From assembly GCF_030687145.1 (NCBI RefSeq), contig NZ_CP117460.1, forward strand, positions 5,828,001 through 5,892,000: a stretch of 64,000 nt of DNA. Direction: 5' to 3'. The stretch is from Pseudomonas sp. FP1742. Lineage in GTDB: Bacteria; Pseudomonadota; Gammaproteobacteria; Pseudomonadales; Pseudomonadaceae. Shown piece after piece: positions 20,293 to 29,905 of this stretch (positions are counted from its first letter, which is position 1; each line of letters opens with the position of its first letter). Made by a program: the position numbers and the translations under genes. The notes under the pieces were generated by a model, which worked only from the letters and a program-made list of their open reading frames with translations, did no database searches and was not told the origin of the DNA.

Positions 20293-20976
20293 TCAGTTCG
20301 ACGCACGGTAAAGTCCGTGCGCATCGATGTAGGCCAGGACCGCGTCGGGCACCAGGAAACGTACCGACTTACCGCTGGCCAGCAGTTGACGGATCTGGGT
20401 GGCGGATACCGCGAGCGGTGTCTGCCAGACGAATGCAATCTGTCCGCTCGGCCCTTTGAGGGCCAGCGGGTCGCTCACCGAGCGCGCCGCCAACAGATTG
20501 CGCAAGGCATCCGGCGGTTCGCTGTCGGCATCCGGGCGTTGCAGCACCAGGATGTGGCAATGCTGGAGCAACTCTTCCCAGCGGTGCCAAGTGGGCAGGC
20601 CGCAAAATGCGTCCCAGCCCAAAAGTAGAAAAACCTGGTCTGAGGCGGCCAGTTCAGCCCGCATCAGTTCCAGGGTGTCAATGGTGTAGGACGGTTTGTC
20701 CCGCTGCAATTCGCGGGCGTCCACCACCAACGGCGCCACACCGGCCACCGCACACTTGACCATCGCCAGACGGTCCTTCGCCGACACCTGCGGCTTGTCC
20801 CGATGGGGCGGCCTGGCACTGGGTGTCAGACGCAACTCATCGAGCGCCAGCGATTCGGCGACTTCCAGCGCACCGCGTAAATGGCCGATGTGCACCGGAT
20901 CGAAGGTCCCGCCCAATATGCCGATGCGGCGGGGCTCGCTGGCGGTCACTTGGGCTGACGGGTCTAGGTCGCCCAA
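20293..20976 (-). CDS. nadD: Nicotinate-nucleotide adenylyltransferase
   Basis: Converts nicotinate mononucleotide and ATP to deamido-NAD in NAD synthesis. It carries the nucleotidyltransferase motif [11 protein letters not shown] (residues 22-32), [17 protein letters not shown], and the C-terminal [20 protein letters not shown] with the ISSTxxR-type motif. The start is probably TTG at 20976, with AGGAG ten bases upstream, immediately after the proA stop; a GTG at 20949 is an alternative. Confidence 0.95.
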   Translation of the reverse strand: MGDLDPSAQVTASEPRRIGILGGTFDPVHIGHLRGALEVAESLALDELRLTPSARPPHRDKPQVSAKDRLAMVKCAVAGVAPLVVDARELQRDKPSYTIDTLELMRAELAASDQVFLLLGWDAFCGLPTWHRWEELLQHCHILVLQRPDADSEPPDALRNLLAARSVSDPLALKGPSGQIAFVWQTPLAVSATQIRQLLASGKSVRFLVPDAVLAYIDAHGLYRASN

Positions 20977-20977
20977 G

Positions 20978-22249
20978 TCAGAGCGACTCCTGACCGCGCA
21001 ACTGACCGTCGCCGACCACGATGTACTTCTCGCAGGTCAGCCCCTCGAGGCCTACCGGGCCGCGGGCGTGCAGCTTATCAGTAGAAATGCCAATCTCGGC
21101 ACCCAATCCGTATTCGAAGCCATCGGCGAAGCACGTCGGGGTGTTGATCATCACCGAGGACGAGTCGACTTCAGCCACGAAACGCCGGGTGTCGGCCAGG
21201 TTTTCGCTGACGATCGAGTCGGTGTGATGGGAGCCGTACCTGTTGATGTGCTCGATGGCCTGATCCAGCCCGTCGACCACGCGGATCGACAGGATCGGCG
21301 CCAGGTACTCGGTGGTCCAGTCTTCTTCAGTGGCCGCTATGGCTTCGATGATCGCCCGGGTGCGCTCGCAACCGCGCAGCTCGACGCCTTTTTCGCGGAA
21401 CCGGGCAGCCATCGCCGGCAGGAATGCGCTGGCGACCGCTTGATCCACCAGCAAGGTTTCCATGGCACCGCAGATGCCGTAACGGTAAGTCTTGGCGTTG
21501 AACGCGATGCGCTGGGCTTTCGGCAGATCGGCGTGGGCACCGACGTAGACGTGACAGATGCCGTCCAGGTGCTTGATGACGGGCACGCGGGCATCGCGAC
21601 TGACCCGTTCGATCAGGCCGCGGCCGCCACGGGGCACGATGACGTCGACATATTCGGGCATGGTGATCAGCGCACCCACGGCGGCACGGTCGGTGGTTTC
21701 GACCACTTGCACCACGGCGGCCGGCAGATCGGCCTCGGCCAGGCCACGCTGGATGCAGGCGGCAATGGCACGGTTGGAATGAATCGCCTCGGAGCCGCCA
21801 CGCAGGATGGTCGCGTTACCGGACTTCAGGCACAGGCTGGCGGCATCGATGGTCACGTTCGGCCGGGATTCGTAGATGATCCCGATCACGCCCAACGGCA
21901 CGCGCATCTTGCCGACCTGAATGCCCGACGGCCGATAGCTCATGTCACGGATCGCGCCGACCGGGTCCGGCAGGGCCGCGACCTGGCGCAACCCGACGAT
22001 CATGCCGTCGATGCGCGCCGGCGTCAGCGCCAGGCGCTCCAGCAGGGCCGGCTCAAGACCATTGGCGCGGCCGGCGGCCAAATCCAGTTCATTGGCTGCT
22101 GCCAGCTCGGCGCGCGCAGCGTCCAGCGCATTGGCGGCAGCCTGCAAGGCGCGATTTTTCTGCGCGGTGCTGGCACGACCGATCACGCGGGAAGCTTCGC
22201 GGGCGGCGCGACCCAAGCGGGTCATGTAGTCAAGAACGGACTCAGTCAT
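20978..22249 (-). CDS. proA: Gamma-glutamyl phosphate reductase
   Basis: Second enzyme of proline synthesis; reduces gamma-glutamyl phosphate to the semialdehyde with NADPH. It has 423 residues of the ALDH superfamily. Visible: [41 protein letters not shown] (catalytic-cysteine region) and [14 protein letters not shown]. The nadD start lies just after the stop, so the two are probably co-transcribed. Confidence 0.97.
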   Translation of the reverse strand: MTESVLDYMTRLGRAAREASRVIGRASTAQKNRALQAAANALDAARAELAAANELDLAAGRANGLEPALLERLALTPARIDGMIVGLRQVAALPDPVGAIRDMSYRPSGIQVGKMRVPLGVIGIIYESRPNVTIDAASLCLKSGNATILRGGSEAIHSNRAIAACIQRGLAEADLPAAVVQVVETTDRAAVGALITMPEYVDVIVPRGGRGLIERVSRDARVPVIKHLDGICHVYVGAHADLPKAQRIAFNAKTYRYGICGAMETLLVDQAVASAFLPAMAARFREKGVELRGCERTRAIIEAIAATEEDWTTEYLAPILSIRVVDGLDQAIEHINRYGSHHTDSIVSENLADTRRFVAEVDSSSVMINTPTCFADGFEYGLGAEIGISTDKLHARGPVGLEGLTCEKYIVVGDGQLRGQESL

Positions 22250-22436
22250 GGTCTGTAGAGGTCTTTGCTAGGCTTGGTAAAGAATAAAGCGGCAGATTAT
22301 AGCTGTCGCGCCCCCCGACTAACAGCGGTGACGGGCGGATGGTCGAAATGGAGGGCAATTTGCCGACGTTCAGCCGTGATTAAGCTGCTTATTGTTATCA
22401 TTAAGACTCAATCAGCCCTGATAAGCGCTGTTCATC

Positions 22437-23135
22437 ATGACCAACCTGACTGTTCCTGCGTCCGATACGCGCCAGCCCAAAGCGCTACCGGATGCGTTTT
22501 TCGACCGCGACGCCCAAACGCTGGCCCGGGATTTACTGGGCAAAATCATCCGCCACCGGGTCGACGACCTGTGGCTCAGCGCCCGGATCATCGAGACCGA
22601 AGCCTATTACTGTGAAGAAAAGGGTAGCCATGCCTCCCTTGGTTACACAGAAAAGCGTAAGGCTTTGTTTCTGGATGGCGGCCACATCTATATGTATTAC
22701 GCCCGCGGCGGCGACTCACTGAACTTCAGCGCCAAGGGTCCCGGCAACGCGGTATTGATCAAATCCGCCTATCCATGGGTCGATGAACTGAGCGGGCCGG
22801 CGAGCCTGGCGCAGATGCTGCTGAACAATCCCGATGCACAGGGCCGTCCTCGCCCCTCGCAAAAGCTGTGCGCCGGACAGACGTTGCTGTGCAAGGCGCT
22901 GGGGCTGAAGGTGCCGGTCTGGGACGCCAAGCGCTTCGACCATGAAATACTGCTGGTGGAAGACATCGGGCCTGCGCCCGGCCACGTCATCCAGACCACA
23001 CGCCTGGGCATCCCCCACGGGCGCGACGAACATTTGATGTATCGCTTCGTCGACGCGGCTTACGCGCCGTACTGCACCCGCAACCCGTTGCGCCGGGGCC
23101 AGGTGGAAGGTCGAGACTATTTTTTGCTGTCCTGA
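22437..23135 (+). CDS. 3-methyladenine DNA glycosylase (AAG/MPG family)
   Basis: Removes alkylated purines from DNA in base-excision repair. It has 232 residues of the monofunctional AAG fold: RDLLGKIIRH, IIETEAYY with the catalytic-type glutamate, DGGHIYMYYARGG, NAVLIKSAYP. The gene diverges from proA across a 187-base gap with an AT-rich stretch, the probable promoter area. A REP pair follows. Confidence 0.92.
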   Translation: MTNLTVPASDTRQPKALPDAFFDRDAQTLARDLLGKIIRHRVDDLWLSARIIETEAYYCEEKGSHASLGYTEKRKALFLDGGHIYMYYARGGDSLNFSAKGPGNAVLIKSAYPWVDELSGPASLAQMLLNNPDAQGRPRPSQKLCAGQTLLCKALGLKVPVWDAKRFDHEILLVEDIGPAPGHVIQTTRLGIPHGRDEHLMYRFVDAAYAPYCTRNPLRRGQVEGRDYFLLS

Positions 23136-23168
23136 AATTTTCCCGGACTTGAAACAAAGGCAAACCCA

Positions 23169-23258
23169 TGTGGGAGCGGGCTTGCTCGCGAAAACGGCCT
23201 CCCAGGCGATATTGATGTCGCCTGACACACCGCCTTCGCGAGCAAGCCCGCTCCCACA
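23169..23258. repeat. REP pair
   Basis: Two inverted arms (23169-23191 and 23235-23258) of TGTGGGAGCGGGCTTGCTCG type, about 43 bases apart, lie between the glycosylase and the DedA-PAP2 gene. The sequence is the variant with GCTCGC rather than GCCCGC in the centre, shared with the copies at 29.5 and 31.9 kb. Confidence 0.85.
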
Positions 23259-23328
23259 GGAAATCTGTGCCGTTACGAAGATTGGGCCCGCCCTTGGGGC
23301 CAAATAATTATTCGATGGAGTTGTTTTT

Positions 23329-24645
23329 ATGGGCCCATGGCTCGATAGCGTGACCGGTTGGCTGACGGTCAATCCGCAGTGGCTGGCCGTGGCAGTGTTC
23401 ATCGTGGCTTTTGTGGAATGTCTGGCGATTGCCGGATTGATTGTGCCTGGCACAGTGCTGCTGTTTGCCGTCGCGGTGCTGGCCGGCAGTGGCGCGTTGT
23501 CGCTGGGTCAAACATTGCTGTTGGGTTTTCTCGGCGGCGTGCTGGGTGACGTCGTTTCGTATTTTCTTGGCAGACATTTCCACCAGAACATCCGGCGCCT
23601 GCCGGGGTTGCGTCATCATCCGGAATGGATCGCCGGGGCCGAGGCGTATTTCCAGCGTTATGGCATTGCCAGCCTGCTGGTCGGACGCTTTATCGGCCCG
23701 TTGCGGCCAATGTTGCCGATGGTCGCCGGGATGTTCGACATGCCGTTCCCGCGCTTCGCCGCCGTCAGCCTGCTGGCCGCCGCGGGCTGGAGTGTTGCGT
23801 ACCTGCTACCCGGCTGGGCCACCGGTGCGGCCATTCGCTTACCGTTGCCTGAAGGTTTCTGGCCCGAGGCCGGGATCGTCGCGGGCAGCATCGCCGTCAT
23901 GGTGGGCTTGAGCATTACCAGCAGCATGCGCCGTCATCGCAAGGCGACGATGATGATCACCGGCATGAGCTTTCTAATTCTGGCGGGACTGTTCATTGGT
24001 TACCCGCACCTGACCGCCCTCGATCAAGGGGTAATGACCCTGGTGCAGGAACACCGCAGCCCGACGCTCGATGAAGTGGCGGTGGTGTTCACGCTGATCG
24101 GCGAATTCCGCAACATGTTTATGATCAGCGCCCTGTTGACGGCCCTGCTGTTGCTGACGCGACAATGGCGGCATGCGATCTTCGCCGGCAGCACGTTGCT
24201 TTTCACCGCGCTGGGCAACACCGCAACCAAGCACTTTTTCGCCCGTATCCGCCCGGAAGTGCTGAGCGATCCGTTGACCAGCTACAGCATGCCCAGCGGC
24301 CATGCTTCGGGCTCGTTCGCGCTGTTTCTGACGCTCGCGGTGCTGGCGGGTCGTGGACAACCGCCGCGTATGCGCCTGACCTGGTTATTGGTCGGCTGCT
24401 TGCCGGCGCTGACGATTGCCTTGTCGCGGGTGTATCTGGGGGCGCACTGGCCGACTGATGTGCTGGCCGGCGCGATGTTGGCGGCATGCGTGTGTGCGGC
24501 GAGCCTATGGCTGACGCAACGCCAGACGCCGCTCAACGCCATGCCACCCAAGGTCTGGTGGCTGGTGTTGCCATCGTTGGTGGCGTTGTTCGGTTTCTTT
24601 GTGTTGCGGCATTTGCCGCATGCGCTGTTGCGGTATGCCTATTAG
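23329..24645 (+). CDS. DedA-family / PAP2 phosphatase fusion membrane protein
   Basis: A 438-residue polytopic inner-membrane protein built from two families. Residues 1 to about 190 are a DedA/SNARE-associated domain (VECLAIAGLIVPGTV, GDVVSYFLGR, RFIGPLRPMLPMVAGM). Residues from about 240 to 415 are a PAP2 lipid phosphatase with all three signature motifs: KHFFARIRP, MPSGHAS and SRVYLGAHWPTD. The fusion suggests undecaprenyl-phosphate metabolism: flipping (DedA) and dephosphorylation (PAP2) in one chain. GGAG lies upstream of the ATG. The function is inferred from the families. Confidence 0.9.
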   Translation: MGPWLDSVTGWLTVNPQWLAVAVFIVAFVECLAIAGLIVPGTVLLFAVAVLAGSGALSLGQTLLLGFLGGVLGDVVSYFLGRHFHQNIRRLPGLRHHPEWIAGAEAYFQRYGIASLLVGRFIGPLRPMLPMVAGMFDMPFPRFAAVSLLAAAGWSVAYLLPGWATGAAIRLPLPEGFWPEAGIVAGSIAVMVGLSITSSMRRHRKATMMITGMSFLILAGLFIGYPHLTALDQGVMTLVQEHRSPTLDEVAVVFTLIGEFRNMFMISALLTALLLLTRQWRHAIFAGSTLLFTALGNTATKHFFARIRPEVLSDPLTSYSMPSGHASGSFALFLTLAVLAGRGQPPRMRLTWLLVGCLPALTIALSRVYLGAHWPTDVLAGAMLAACVCAASLWLTQRQTPLNAMPPKVWWLVLPSLVALFGFFVLRHLPHALLRYAY

Positions 24646-24669
24646 AAGATCAAAAGATCGCAGCGGACG

Positions 24670-25266
24670 TCAGGCAAACAACTCACCCTGCAATTCATTC
24701 AGCAACGCCTGAATCGCATCCAGCCGTTGTTGCGGATCATCGAGTTGCAGCAGGTCAATCTTGTCCGCCTCGGAAAACGGCAACAGATACGCCAACTGAT
24801 TGGCCAGCGACTGTTGCCCTGTCGCTTCGGTACCCATGCTCAGCGCTTCGACCATCGGGTGTTCCGCCAAGGCCTTGAGCAGCGCCACCAGATCGGCATC
24901 TTCATCCTGTAGCGGTTGCTCGGGCTCATCTTTAAGCCACTCGACGTCGGCGACGATCAACTGGTCGCGCTGCACCTCGGTGCGCACTACGTGGAAACGC
25001 CGCCCGCCCTTTACCCGAATGCCCAACAGGCCATTGTCCTGCTGATGGAAATCGGTGATCAGCGCCTCGCACCCCACCCGTGCGTAGCCTTCAGGAGCGA
25101 TGCCGACTTCTTCGCCCTCAAGAATGCACACCACGCCAAAGCCACTGCCCTGTTTCATGCAGCGACCGATCATGTCCAGGTAGCGCGCCTCGAATATCTG
25201 CAAGTCGAGGATGCAGTCCGGAAACAGCACTGTGTTCAGCGGGAAAAGCGGCAGACTCATAGACAT
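24670..25266 (-). CDS. Lon N-terminal (substrate-binding) domain protein
   Basis: A 198-residue soluble protein consisting of the Lon N-terminal domain alone: LPLFPLNTVLFPDCILDLQIFEARYLDMI at the start and a helical C-terminal half (QLDDPQQRLDAIQALL). There is no ATPase or protease domain. Such stand-alone LON-domain proteins are widespread; their role is unknown. It begins four bases after the stop of the LrgB-type gene and is probably co-transcribed with the lrgAB-like pair. Confidence 0.88.
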   Translation of the reverse strand: MSMSLPLFPLNTVLFPDCILDLQIFEARYLDMIGRCMKQGSGFGVVCILEGEEVGIAPEGYARVGCEALITDFHQQDNGLLGIRVKGGRRFHVVRTEVQRDQLIVADVEWLKDEPEQPLQDEDADLVALLKALAEHPMVEALSMGTEATGQQSLANQLAYLLPFSEADKIDLLQLDDPQQRLDAIQALLNELQGELFA

Positions 25267-25270
25267 TTCC

Positions 25271-25987
25271 TTACACCACCATCGACACCGCCAACGGCAG
25301 GAACACCGCCGTGGCCACGCCCATCAGACTCATCGCCAGCGCCGCGAAGGCGCCGCACTCCTCACTTTCCTGCATGGCCACCGCCGTGCCGACCGCGTGG
25401 GCGGTCATGCCCAGGGCCATACCGCGGGCCTCCGGACTGTGGACACCGAGACGGGTCAAAAGACTCGGCCCGAAGATCGCCCCGATCACTCCGGTGATCA
25501 ACACGAACACCGCCGCCAGTGCCGCGACACCACCAATCTGCTCGGCCACCAGCATGGCTATCGGCGAGGTCACCGACTTGGGGGCCATGGTCATCAGGAT
25601 CATGTGTTCGGCGCCGAACCACCAGCCCAGCAGTACACCCATGCCAGTGGCGACCACGCCACCTATCACCAGCGTAGTAAATATCGGCCAGAACAACTGT
25701 CGAATCCGCCGCAGGTTGAGATACAGCGGCACCGCCAGCGCAACAGTGGCCGGCCCGAGCAAGATACTGAGGATCTCGGTGCTCTTGCGGTATTCGGTGT
25801 AGCTCAGGCCACAACTGACCAGCACACCAATGACCAGCAACATGGACACCAGCACCGGTTGCAAAAAGATCCAGCGGGTTTTCTCGAACGCCGCCAGCAC
25901 CAACTGATACGCACCCAGCGTAATGCCGATGCCGAACAGCGGATGATGAATCACCGAGGCCCAGGCGCCATGCCAATCGAACATCAT
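25271..25987 (-). CDS. LrgB/CidB-family membrane protein
   Basis: A 238-residue protein with about six or seven membrane segments, LrgB/CidB family. Family signature: LGPATVALAVPLYLNL, PKSVTSPIAMLVAEQIGG and TAHAVGTAVAMQESEECGA. These proteins form holin/antiholin-like or metabolite-export systems with their LrgA/CidA partner; recent work links the family to pyruvate or glycolate-type export. It overlaps the upstream partner gene as ATGA, so translation is coupled. Confidence 0.92.
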   Translation of the reverse strand: MMFDWHGAWASVIHHPLFGIGITLGAYQLVLAAFEKTRWIFLQPVLVSMLLVIGVLVSCGLSYTEYRKSTEILSILLGPATVALAVPLYLNLRRIRQLFWPIFTTLVIGGVVATGMGVLLGWWFGAEHMILMTMAPKSVTSPIAMLVAEQIGGVAALAAVFVLITGVIGAIFGPSLLTRLGVHSPEARGMALGMTAHAVGTAVAMQESEECGAFAALAMSLMGVATAVFLPLAVSMVV

Positions 25988-26346
25988 TGGCTGTCCTCGG
26001 AATGAGCGTGACGCTTGACCAGGCGCTGCATCAGCACCCCGGCGAAGGCCATCGACAGCACCAGCGACAATACCAGCGCACCGGTGATCGCCCAGAAATC
26101 CGCGGCAATGTCAGCGGCATAAACCATCACGCCCACGGCCGGCGGCACCAGCAACAACGGCAGGTAACGCAGCAGACTACTGGCGGCGAGGTTCAGCGGT
26201 TCGCCGACTTGACCGCGGGCAATCAGATACCCCAGCAACAACAGCAGGCCAATGATCGGCCCGGGCAGCACCGGCAATATCAGATGGTTGAGGGCAGTGC
26301 CGAGCAATTGAAACAGCACCAGCCAGGTCAGGCCACGTAACAACAT
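25984..26346 (-). CDS. LrgA/CidA-family holin-like protein
   Basis: A 120-residue protein with four hydrophobic segments and the CidA/LrgA signature LPGPIIGLLLLLGYLI and LPLLLVPPAVGVM. It is the small subunit of the LrgAB/CidAB-type system and first gene of the three-gene unit lrgA-lrgB-LON. The C-terminus is charged (KRHAHSEDSQ). The gene diverges from the MaoC gene. Confidence 0.92.
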   Translation of the reverse strand: MLLRGLTWLVLFQLLGTALNHLILPVLPGPIIGLLLLLGYLIARGQVGEPLNLAASSLLRYLPLLLVPPAVGVMVYAADIAADFWAITGALVLSLVLSMAFAGVLMQRLVKRHAHSEDSQ

Positions 26347-26539
26347 CCATCATCTCCCGTGCTCTCCCCACCAAGAAGGGGCGCGACATTATAAGCACGC
26401 CAACGCTATGGATCGGCATTCGCCAAAAGCATGGTCGGTTGACCGGAGCAATTTGTCATGTTGATCTAAAGTGGTTCGCAGGGAGGCCAGATCCCCCCAC
26501 TCGAAAACTATAAAACCGATGAACCCAAGGAGAGTCTCA

Positions 26540-26995
26540 ATGCCCTATGTTCCAATTGCAGAGCTCAAAGATTATGTCGGCAAGGAACTCGGATGTTCCC
26601 AATGGCTCACCATCGATCAGGAACGCATCAACCTGTTCGCAGAAGCCACAGGCGATTATCAGTTCATCCATGTCGACCCGGTCAAAGCCGCGCAAACACC
26701 TTTTGGCAGCACCATCGCCCATGGTTTCCTGTCGCTGTCGCTGATCCCCAAGCTGATGGAAGACATCCTCATCCTGCCTCAAGGCGTGAAGATGGTGGTC
26801 AACTACGGCCTGGACAGCGTGCGTTTCATCCAGCCAGTGAAGGTCAACTCCAGGGTTCGCCTCAAGGTCGACATGAACGACGTCACCGAGAAGAAACCCG
26901 GCCAGTGGCTGCTCAAGGCCACCGCCACCCTTGAAATCGAAGGGTCGGACAAACCGGCGTATATCGCTGAGCCACTGTCCCTCTGCTTCGTGTAA
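26540..26995 (+). CDS. MaoC-family enoyl/(R)-hydratase-like protein
   Basis: A 151-residue hot-dog-fold protein. The hydratase signature FAEATGDYQFIHVDPVKA holds the catalytic Asp and His, followed by FGSTIAHGFLSLSLIPKL. Family members hydrate trans-2-enoyl-CoA, feeding beta-oxidation or polyhydroxyalkanoate synthesis. The start at 26540 has AAGGAG upstream; the longer in-frame ORF adds non-conserved residues. It is a single gene; the substrate is unknown. Confidence 0.88.
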   Translation: MPYVPIAELKDYVGKELGCSQWLTIDQERINLFAEATGDYQFIHVDPVKAAQTPFGSTIAHGFLSLSLIPKLMEDILILPQGVKMVVNYGLDSVRFIQPVKVNSRVRLKVDMNDVTEKKPGQWLLKATATLEIEGSDKPAYIAEPLSLCFV

Positions 26996-27108
26996 ACCAT
27001 CCCGGATGCGAAGCAGCTCACGCTGTTTCGCGCCGTCTGCTTTTCTACCAGCTGTATAAGGGCACATAGCTGCGGCATACTCGGTCGCCTAATTGCCCGG
27101 ATCCCGCT

Positions 27109-28824
27109 ATGCGCTCACTTGCACTCCTTGCCCTGACCCTGTTGCTCACCGCCTGTGGCGATGGCGAATCGCTGCTGCCCCCCGATGCCCGTCTGCCGGA
27201 CGGCGGGCGCTATCGCGGTGACCTGGTCAACGGCTTGCTGCAAGGCGAGGGTCGCATCGATTACCCGAATGGCAGCTGGTACGCCGGCCACTTCGACAAA
27301 GGCCAATGGCATGGCCAGGGCGAATGGCACGGCAGCAACGGCGAGGTCTATCGCGGGCAATTCCAGCAGGGGCTGTTCGACGGTCAAGGCACCTTGACCA
27401 CCACCGGCAGCAGCTACACCGGCGGTTTCAAGGCCGGCCGACGGGATGGTGAAGGCACCCTCAAAGAAAACGCCATGACCTACCGCGGCGAATTCAAGGC
27501 CGATCAATATTCAGGGCTCGGTCGTCTGGAACTCGAAGACGGCAGCCAGTACCAGGGTCAGTTCGCCCACGGCAAACCCAACGGCGAAGGCCAGCGCAGC
27601 GATGCCAGCGGCAATCAGTTCACCGGGCATTTCGTCGACGGCCAGCTGGAAGGCAACGGCACCTTCAACAGCGCCGATGGCGATATCTATGTCGGCGGGT
27701 TCAAGAACAATCAACTGCATGGCAAGGGCCGCTACGAAAACGCCGATGGCGACGTCTGGATCGGTCAGTTCAAGGAAGGCGTGCTGAACGGCAAGGGCGA
27801 GTTGATCGGCGCCGATGGCAGTCACTACATCGGTCAGTTCAGTGACTGGCGCTTCACCGGCCAGGGCCGCTTGAACCTGGCCGATGGCAGTTTCTATATC
27901 GGCCAGTTCGACGGCGACAACTATCAGGGCAAAGGCACGCTGGTGCTGACCGATGGCACGGTGCTGAGCGGCACCTGGATCAACAGTCAGCGAGTGCGCG
28001 ACGCCGACGGCAAGCTGCTGCCCGACACCCTGGAACTCGGCTTGCTGGCTCAGGGCCGCTTGCTCGACGAAGCGCTGGCCAACGTCCCGGCCTCGACTCC
28101 GGCGGTCGAGCTGTACACCTTGACCCTGGGCGGTGACGGCAAGCAGAGCGTGTTCCTGCGCGAATCCGACTACGTCGCCAACATGCTCGCCAGCCGTTTC
28201 GGCGCTTTCGGCCAGATCCGCCTGGTGAATCATCGCGACCACCTCGGCGACCGGCCGATGGCCACTCGGGAAAACCTGCGCCGCGCCGCACAAACCCTGG
28301 CCGAGCGCAGTGGCCCGGAAGACTTGCTGTTCATTTACCTGACCAGCCATGGCTCCAGTGAACACGAACTGGTACTCGACCAGCCACGCATGGAACTGGC
28401 CGACCTGCCGGCCGACGAACTCGCCGCCGTCCTCGCCCCCCTGAAGAAGCGCGACAAAATCATCGTGATTTCGTCTTGCTATTCCGGCGGCTTCATCCCC
28501 GCACTCAAGGACGAACGCACCCTGATCATCACCGCATCACGCGCCGATCGGGTGTCCTTCGGCTGTTCGGAAGAAGCCAACTTCACTTATTTCGGCGATG
28601 CCTTGTTTGCCCAGGCACTGAACCAGACCGACGATCTGGAGCAAGCCTTCAAACGGGCCAGCACCACCGTGGCCGAGCGTGAGCTGGCCGACAACTTCGA
28701 AGCTTCCGAGCCACAGATCTGGGCGCCGAAAACCGTGCTCGCCCACTGGCAATTGTTACGTAAGCAGCAAGCACGAAAGGCCCTGCAAAGTGTCTCTATC
28801 AGCAAGGATGAAAAGAGCAACTAA
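27109..28824 (+). CDS. MORN-repeat lipoprotein with C-terminal C13 (legumain/caspase-like) peptidase domain
   Basis: A 571-residue envelope lipoprotein: signal peptide with lipobox LLTAC (Cys16), then about ten tandem MORN repeats (residues ~30-290, pattern YxGxFxxGxxxGxGxL), then a peptidase C13 domain. The catalytic dyad of clan CD is visible: His414 in TSHGS and Cys457 in SSCYSGGF, followed by ITASRADRVSFGC. The domain order MORN then C13 suggests a surface or periplasmic protease targeted by the repeats. The substrate is unknown. A short NAD(P)-binding protein gene follows after 27 bases. Confidence 0.88.
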   Translation: MRSLALLALTLLLTACGDGESLLPPDARLPDGGRYRGDLVNGLLQGEGRIDYPNGSWYAGHFDKGQWHGQGEWHGSNGEVYRGQFQQGLFDGQGTLTTTGSSYTGGFKAGRRDGEGTLKENAMTYRGEFKADQYSGLGRLELEDGSQYQGQFAHGKPNGEGQRSDASGNQFTGHFVDGQLEGNGTFNSADGDIYVGGFKNNQLHGKGRYENADGDVWIGQFKEGVLNGKGELIGADGSHYIGQFSDWRFTGQGRLNLADGSFYIGQFDGDNYQGKGTLVLTDGTVLSGTWINSQRVRDADGKLLPDTLELGLLAQGRLLDEALANVPASTPAVELYTLTLGGDGKQSVFLRESDYVANMLASRFGAFGQIRLVNHRDHLGDRPMATRENLRRAAQTLAERSGPEDLLFIYLTSHGSSEHELVLDQPRMELADLPADELAAVLAPLKKRDKIIVISSCYSGGFIPALKDERTLIITASRADRVSFGCSEEANFTYFGDALFAQALNQTDDLEQAFKRASTTVAERELADNFEASEPQIWAPKTVLAHWQLLRKQQARKALQSVSISKDEKSN

Positions 28825-28851
28825 GCTGAAGAGTATCAAGGGGGAATTATT

Positions 28852-29493
28852 ATGTACTTGACGCCTCAGCATGTATTGCTTGCCGGAGCTACCGGGTTGA
28901 CCGGTGAGCATTTGCTTGACCGTCTGCTCAATGAGCCAACGATCGCACGAGTGTTGGCACCCTCACGCCGGCCACTGGCTGAGCATCCTCACCTGGAAAA
29001 CCCGGTCGGCGATCCTGCGGTGTTTTTGCCGCAATTGAACGGTCGGGTGGATATCGCTTACTGCTGCCTTGGCACCACCATCAAGCAGGCCGGCTCCGAA
29101 GAAGCATTTCGCGCAGTGGACCTGGACATGGTGGTGGCCTTCGCCAAACGTGCACGGGAGATGGGCGCACGGCACTTGATTGTGATCAGCGCCTTGGGCG
29201 CCGATCGGCGATCCTCGATTTTCTACAACCGGGTTAAAGGCGAGATGGAACACGCATTGCGCGCGCAGAATTGGCCGCAGCTGACCATTTGCCGGCCTTC
29301 GCTGTTATTGGGCGAGCGTGTCGAGCCGCGGCTGGCCGAGCGGGTCGCCGGCCCGTTGTCGAAATTGATTCCGGGCAAATACCACGGTATCGAAGCCTGC
29401 CAACTGGCTCGAGCAATGTGGCGCCTGGCGCTGGAAGAACAGGACGGCGTGCGGATTGTTGAGTCGGATGAGTTGCGCAAGCTGGGCAAATAA
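28852..29493 (+). CDS. NAD(P)-binding atypical SDR protein (HTATIP2-like)
   Basis: A 213-residue Rossmann-fold protein with [16 protein letters not shown] as dinucleotide-binding motif, [20 protein letters not shown] and [25 protein letters not shown] containing the YxxxK pair. This resembles the HTATIP2/YwnB-like atypical SDR proteins. The reaction is unknown. It may share a transcript with the MORN-peptidase gene. AAGGGGGAA serves as the ribosome binding site. Confidence 0.82.
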   Translation: MYLTPQHVLLAGATGLTGEHLLDRLLNEPTIARVLAPSRRPLAEHPHLENPVGDPAVFLPQLNGRVDIAYCCLGTTIKQAGSEEAFRAVDLDMVVAFAKRAREMGARHLIVISALGADRRSSIFYNRVKGEMEHALRAQNWPQLTICRPSLLLGERVEPRLAERVAGPLSKLIPGKYHGIEACQLARAMWRLALEEQDGVRIVESDELRKLGK

Positions 29494-29515
29494 TTGCGCA
29501 GTGCCTGAATGGACG

Positions 29516-29594
29516 CCTTCGCGAGCAAGCCCGCTCCCACATTGGATTTGTGCACGACACAGACCCAATGTGGGAGCGGGCTTGCTCGCGAAGG
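29516..29594. repeat. REP pair
   Basis: Inverted arms (about 29516-29545 and 29565-29594) of the CCTTCGCGAGCAAGCCCGCT type, with the shared outer bases CCAATGTGGG. The spacer is only about 19 bases. It lies between two converging genes. Confidence 0.85.
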
Positions 29595-29620
29595 GCGCAA
29601 CATCGATTCAAAGCCGAACG

Positions 29621-29905
29621 CTACAAACCACCCGTTGCTTGAAAACTTACGCCAATCACCGTCAACAACGACAACGGCAACAGCAGCGTGTCGAGCAACG
29701 CACTGGCCGGTAGATCGACGCCCGGATAACTCGGCGCCTCTGCGCCAAATCTGTCCATGGCGCAGCACCCGCCGTTCATTGCATACAAGTCCAGACGCGT
29801 TCCCGAATACACCACCGGCGCTCCAGGCTTGGCGGCATCGAGGGTGCGCGCCGTGGCGCAGCCTGCCAGTTGCACCGTCAGCAGGATGATCAGCAGCTTA
29901 TTCAT
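29621..29905 (-). CDS. YceK/YidQ-family lipoprotein (DUF1375)
   Basis: A 94-residue lipoprotein: [13 protein letters not shown] lipobox (Cys16), then [18 protein letters not shown] and a C-terminal hydrophobic stretch ([17 protein letters not shown]), as in YceK/YidQ. The function is unknown. The ATG at 29905 overlaps the ubiX stop by eight bases (ATGAATAA), so the gene is the translationally coupled tail of the mpl-ubiX operon. Confidence 0.8.
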   Translation of the reverse strand: MNKLLIILLTVQLAGCATARTLDAAKPGAPVVYSGTRLDLYAMNGGCCAMDRFGAEAPSYPGVDLPASALLDTLLLPLSLLTVIGVSFQATGGL

